Assembly (NCBI GenBank): GCA_014379925.1
Contig: JACMKY010000236.1
Location: 1-6,393 of the forward strand
DNA: 6,393 nt
Source of the DNA: Cytophagales bacterium
GTDB taxonomy: Bacteria > Bacteroidota > Bacteroidia > Cytophagales > ES-bin-26
Direction of reading: 5' to 3'
This document shows, piece by piece, positions 6,191-6,393 of this stretch. How positions within the stretch are numbered: position 1 is the first letter of the stretch; every line of letters starts with the position of its first letter. A program made the position numbers and the translations under genes. Below the pieces are notes generated by a model. It searched no databases, was not told the DNA's origin, and was given only the letters and a program-made list of their open reading frames with translations.

Positions 6191-6217
6191 TGACTGACAG
6201 ATACTTGATTTCAGTCA
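6191..6217. promoter_or_regulatory. Candidate operator: 7-bp inverted repeat TGACTGA/TCAGTCA
   Basis: TGACTGA (6191-6197) and TCAGTCA (6211-6217) are exact reverse complements with 13 bases between them. The 20-base centre-to-centre distance equals about two helical turns, as for a dimeric repressor site. It directly adjoins the AT-rich repeat at 6169-6189, between the phage-type gene and the right edge. The regulator is unknown. No other gene is supported in 6092-6310. Confidence 0.35.
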
Positions 6218-6331
6218 TTCCTAAATGTTTCCGATCGGCAACGGCCCTTGTTTGCGGCTGGCCGGACTGCGTGGAAATCAACCGCACCCGGGTGCCGGAC
6301 AACCGTCAGAATGCGGGAGCAGTCTTTCCCG

Positions 6332-6393
6332 ATGTCCGTAGGAAAGTACAATATAAATCAACAAGCAGCCTCATTCAACCCTGGCGTTGCGGA
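6332..6393 (+). CDS. Possible start of a plus-strand gene (partial, runs off right edge)
   Basis: From ATG at 6332 an open frame runs to the edge and reads MSVGKYNINQQAASFNPGVA. An in-frame ATG at 6311 is an alternative start. The residue composition looks like a real soluble N-terminus, and the codons are more AT-rich than the surroundings. A divergent gene here would fit the repeats between it and the phage-type gene. Twenty codons are far too few to exclude chance, and no family is recognised. Confidence 0.2.
   Translation, partial: MSVGKYNINQQAASFNPGVA

Noticed and set aside
6111..6302. A 63-codon minus-strand open frame upstream of the phage-type gene.
   Set aside because: It runs through the AT-rich inverted repeats, has no motif, and looks like a chance frame in the promoter region.

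Overview
The window reads as chromosomal DNA of a fairly GC-rich member of the Bacteroidota, probably a Cytophagales relative. This placement is an inference. It rests on lipoprotein and outer-membrane protein styles common in that phylum, a LytTR-type response regulator, a TAnnTTTG-like -7 promoter element, and starts without clear Shine-Dalgarno sequences.

Layout. All six complete genes lie on the minus strand. At the left edge (2-127, plus strand) is the tail of a protein ending in a transmembrane helix, convergent with the next gene. Then, by increasing coordinate: a small Cys-containing lipoprotein (179-607); a large lipid-anchored esterase-like alpha/beta hydrolase (821-2578); a small exported beta-barrel-like protein (2762-3403) with a recognisable promoter; a LytR/AlgR-type response regulator (3571-4335); an acyl-carrier-protein-like protein that lacks the phosphopantetheine serine (4424-4681); a gap of about 480 bases with no convincing gene, ending in a good intrinsic terminator (5101-5133); and a phage-type protein that may be a single-strand annealing protein (5162-6091). 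Its upstream region holds two inverted repeats, and a doubtful plus-strand gene may start at the right edge.

How the genes relate. The only pair that looks functionally linked is the ACP-like gene and the response regulator. They are 88 bases apart on the same strand, and a 14-bp near-perfect inverted repeat spans the gap. No histidine kinase is present. The lipoprotein, esterase and barrel protein are three envelope proteins in a row, but wide spacing and separate features suggest independent transcription units. I see no defence system, CRISPR array, insertion sequence, rRNA or tRNA, and no coherent multi-gene system. The most unusual items are the serine-less ACP with its regulator partner and the isolated phage-type protein.
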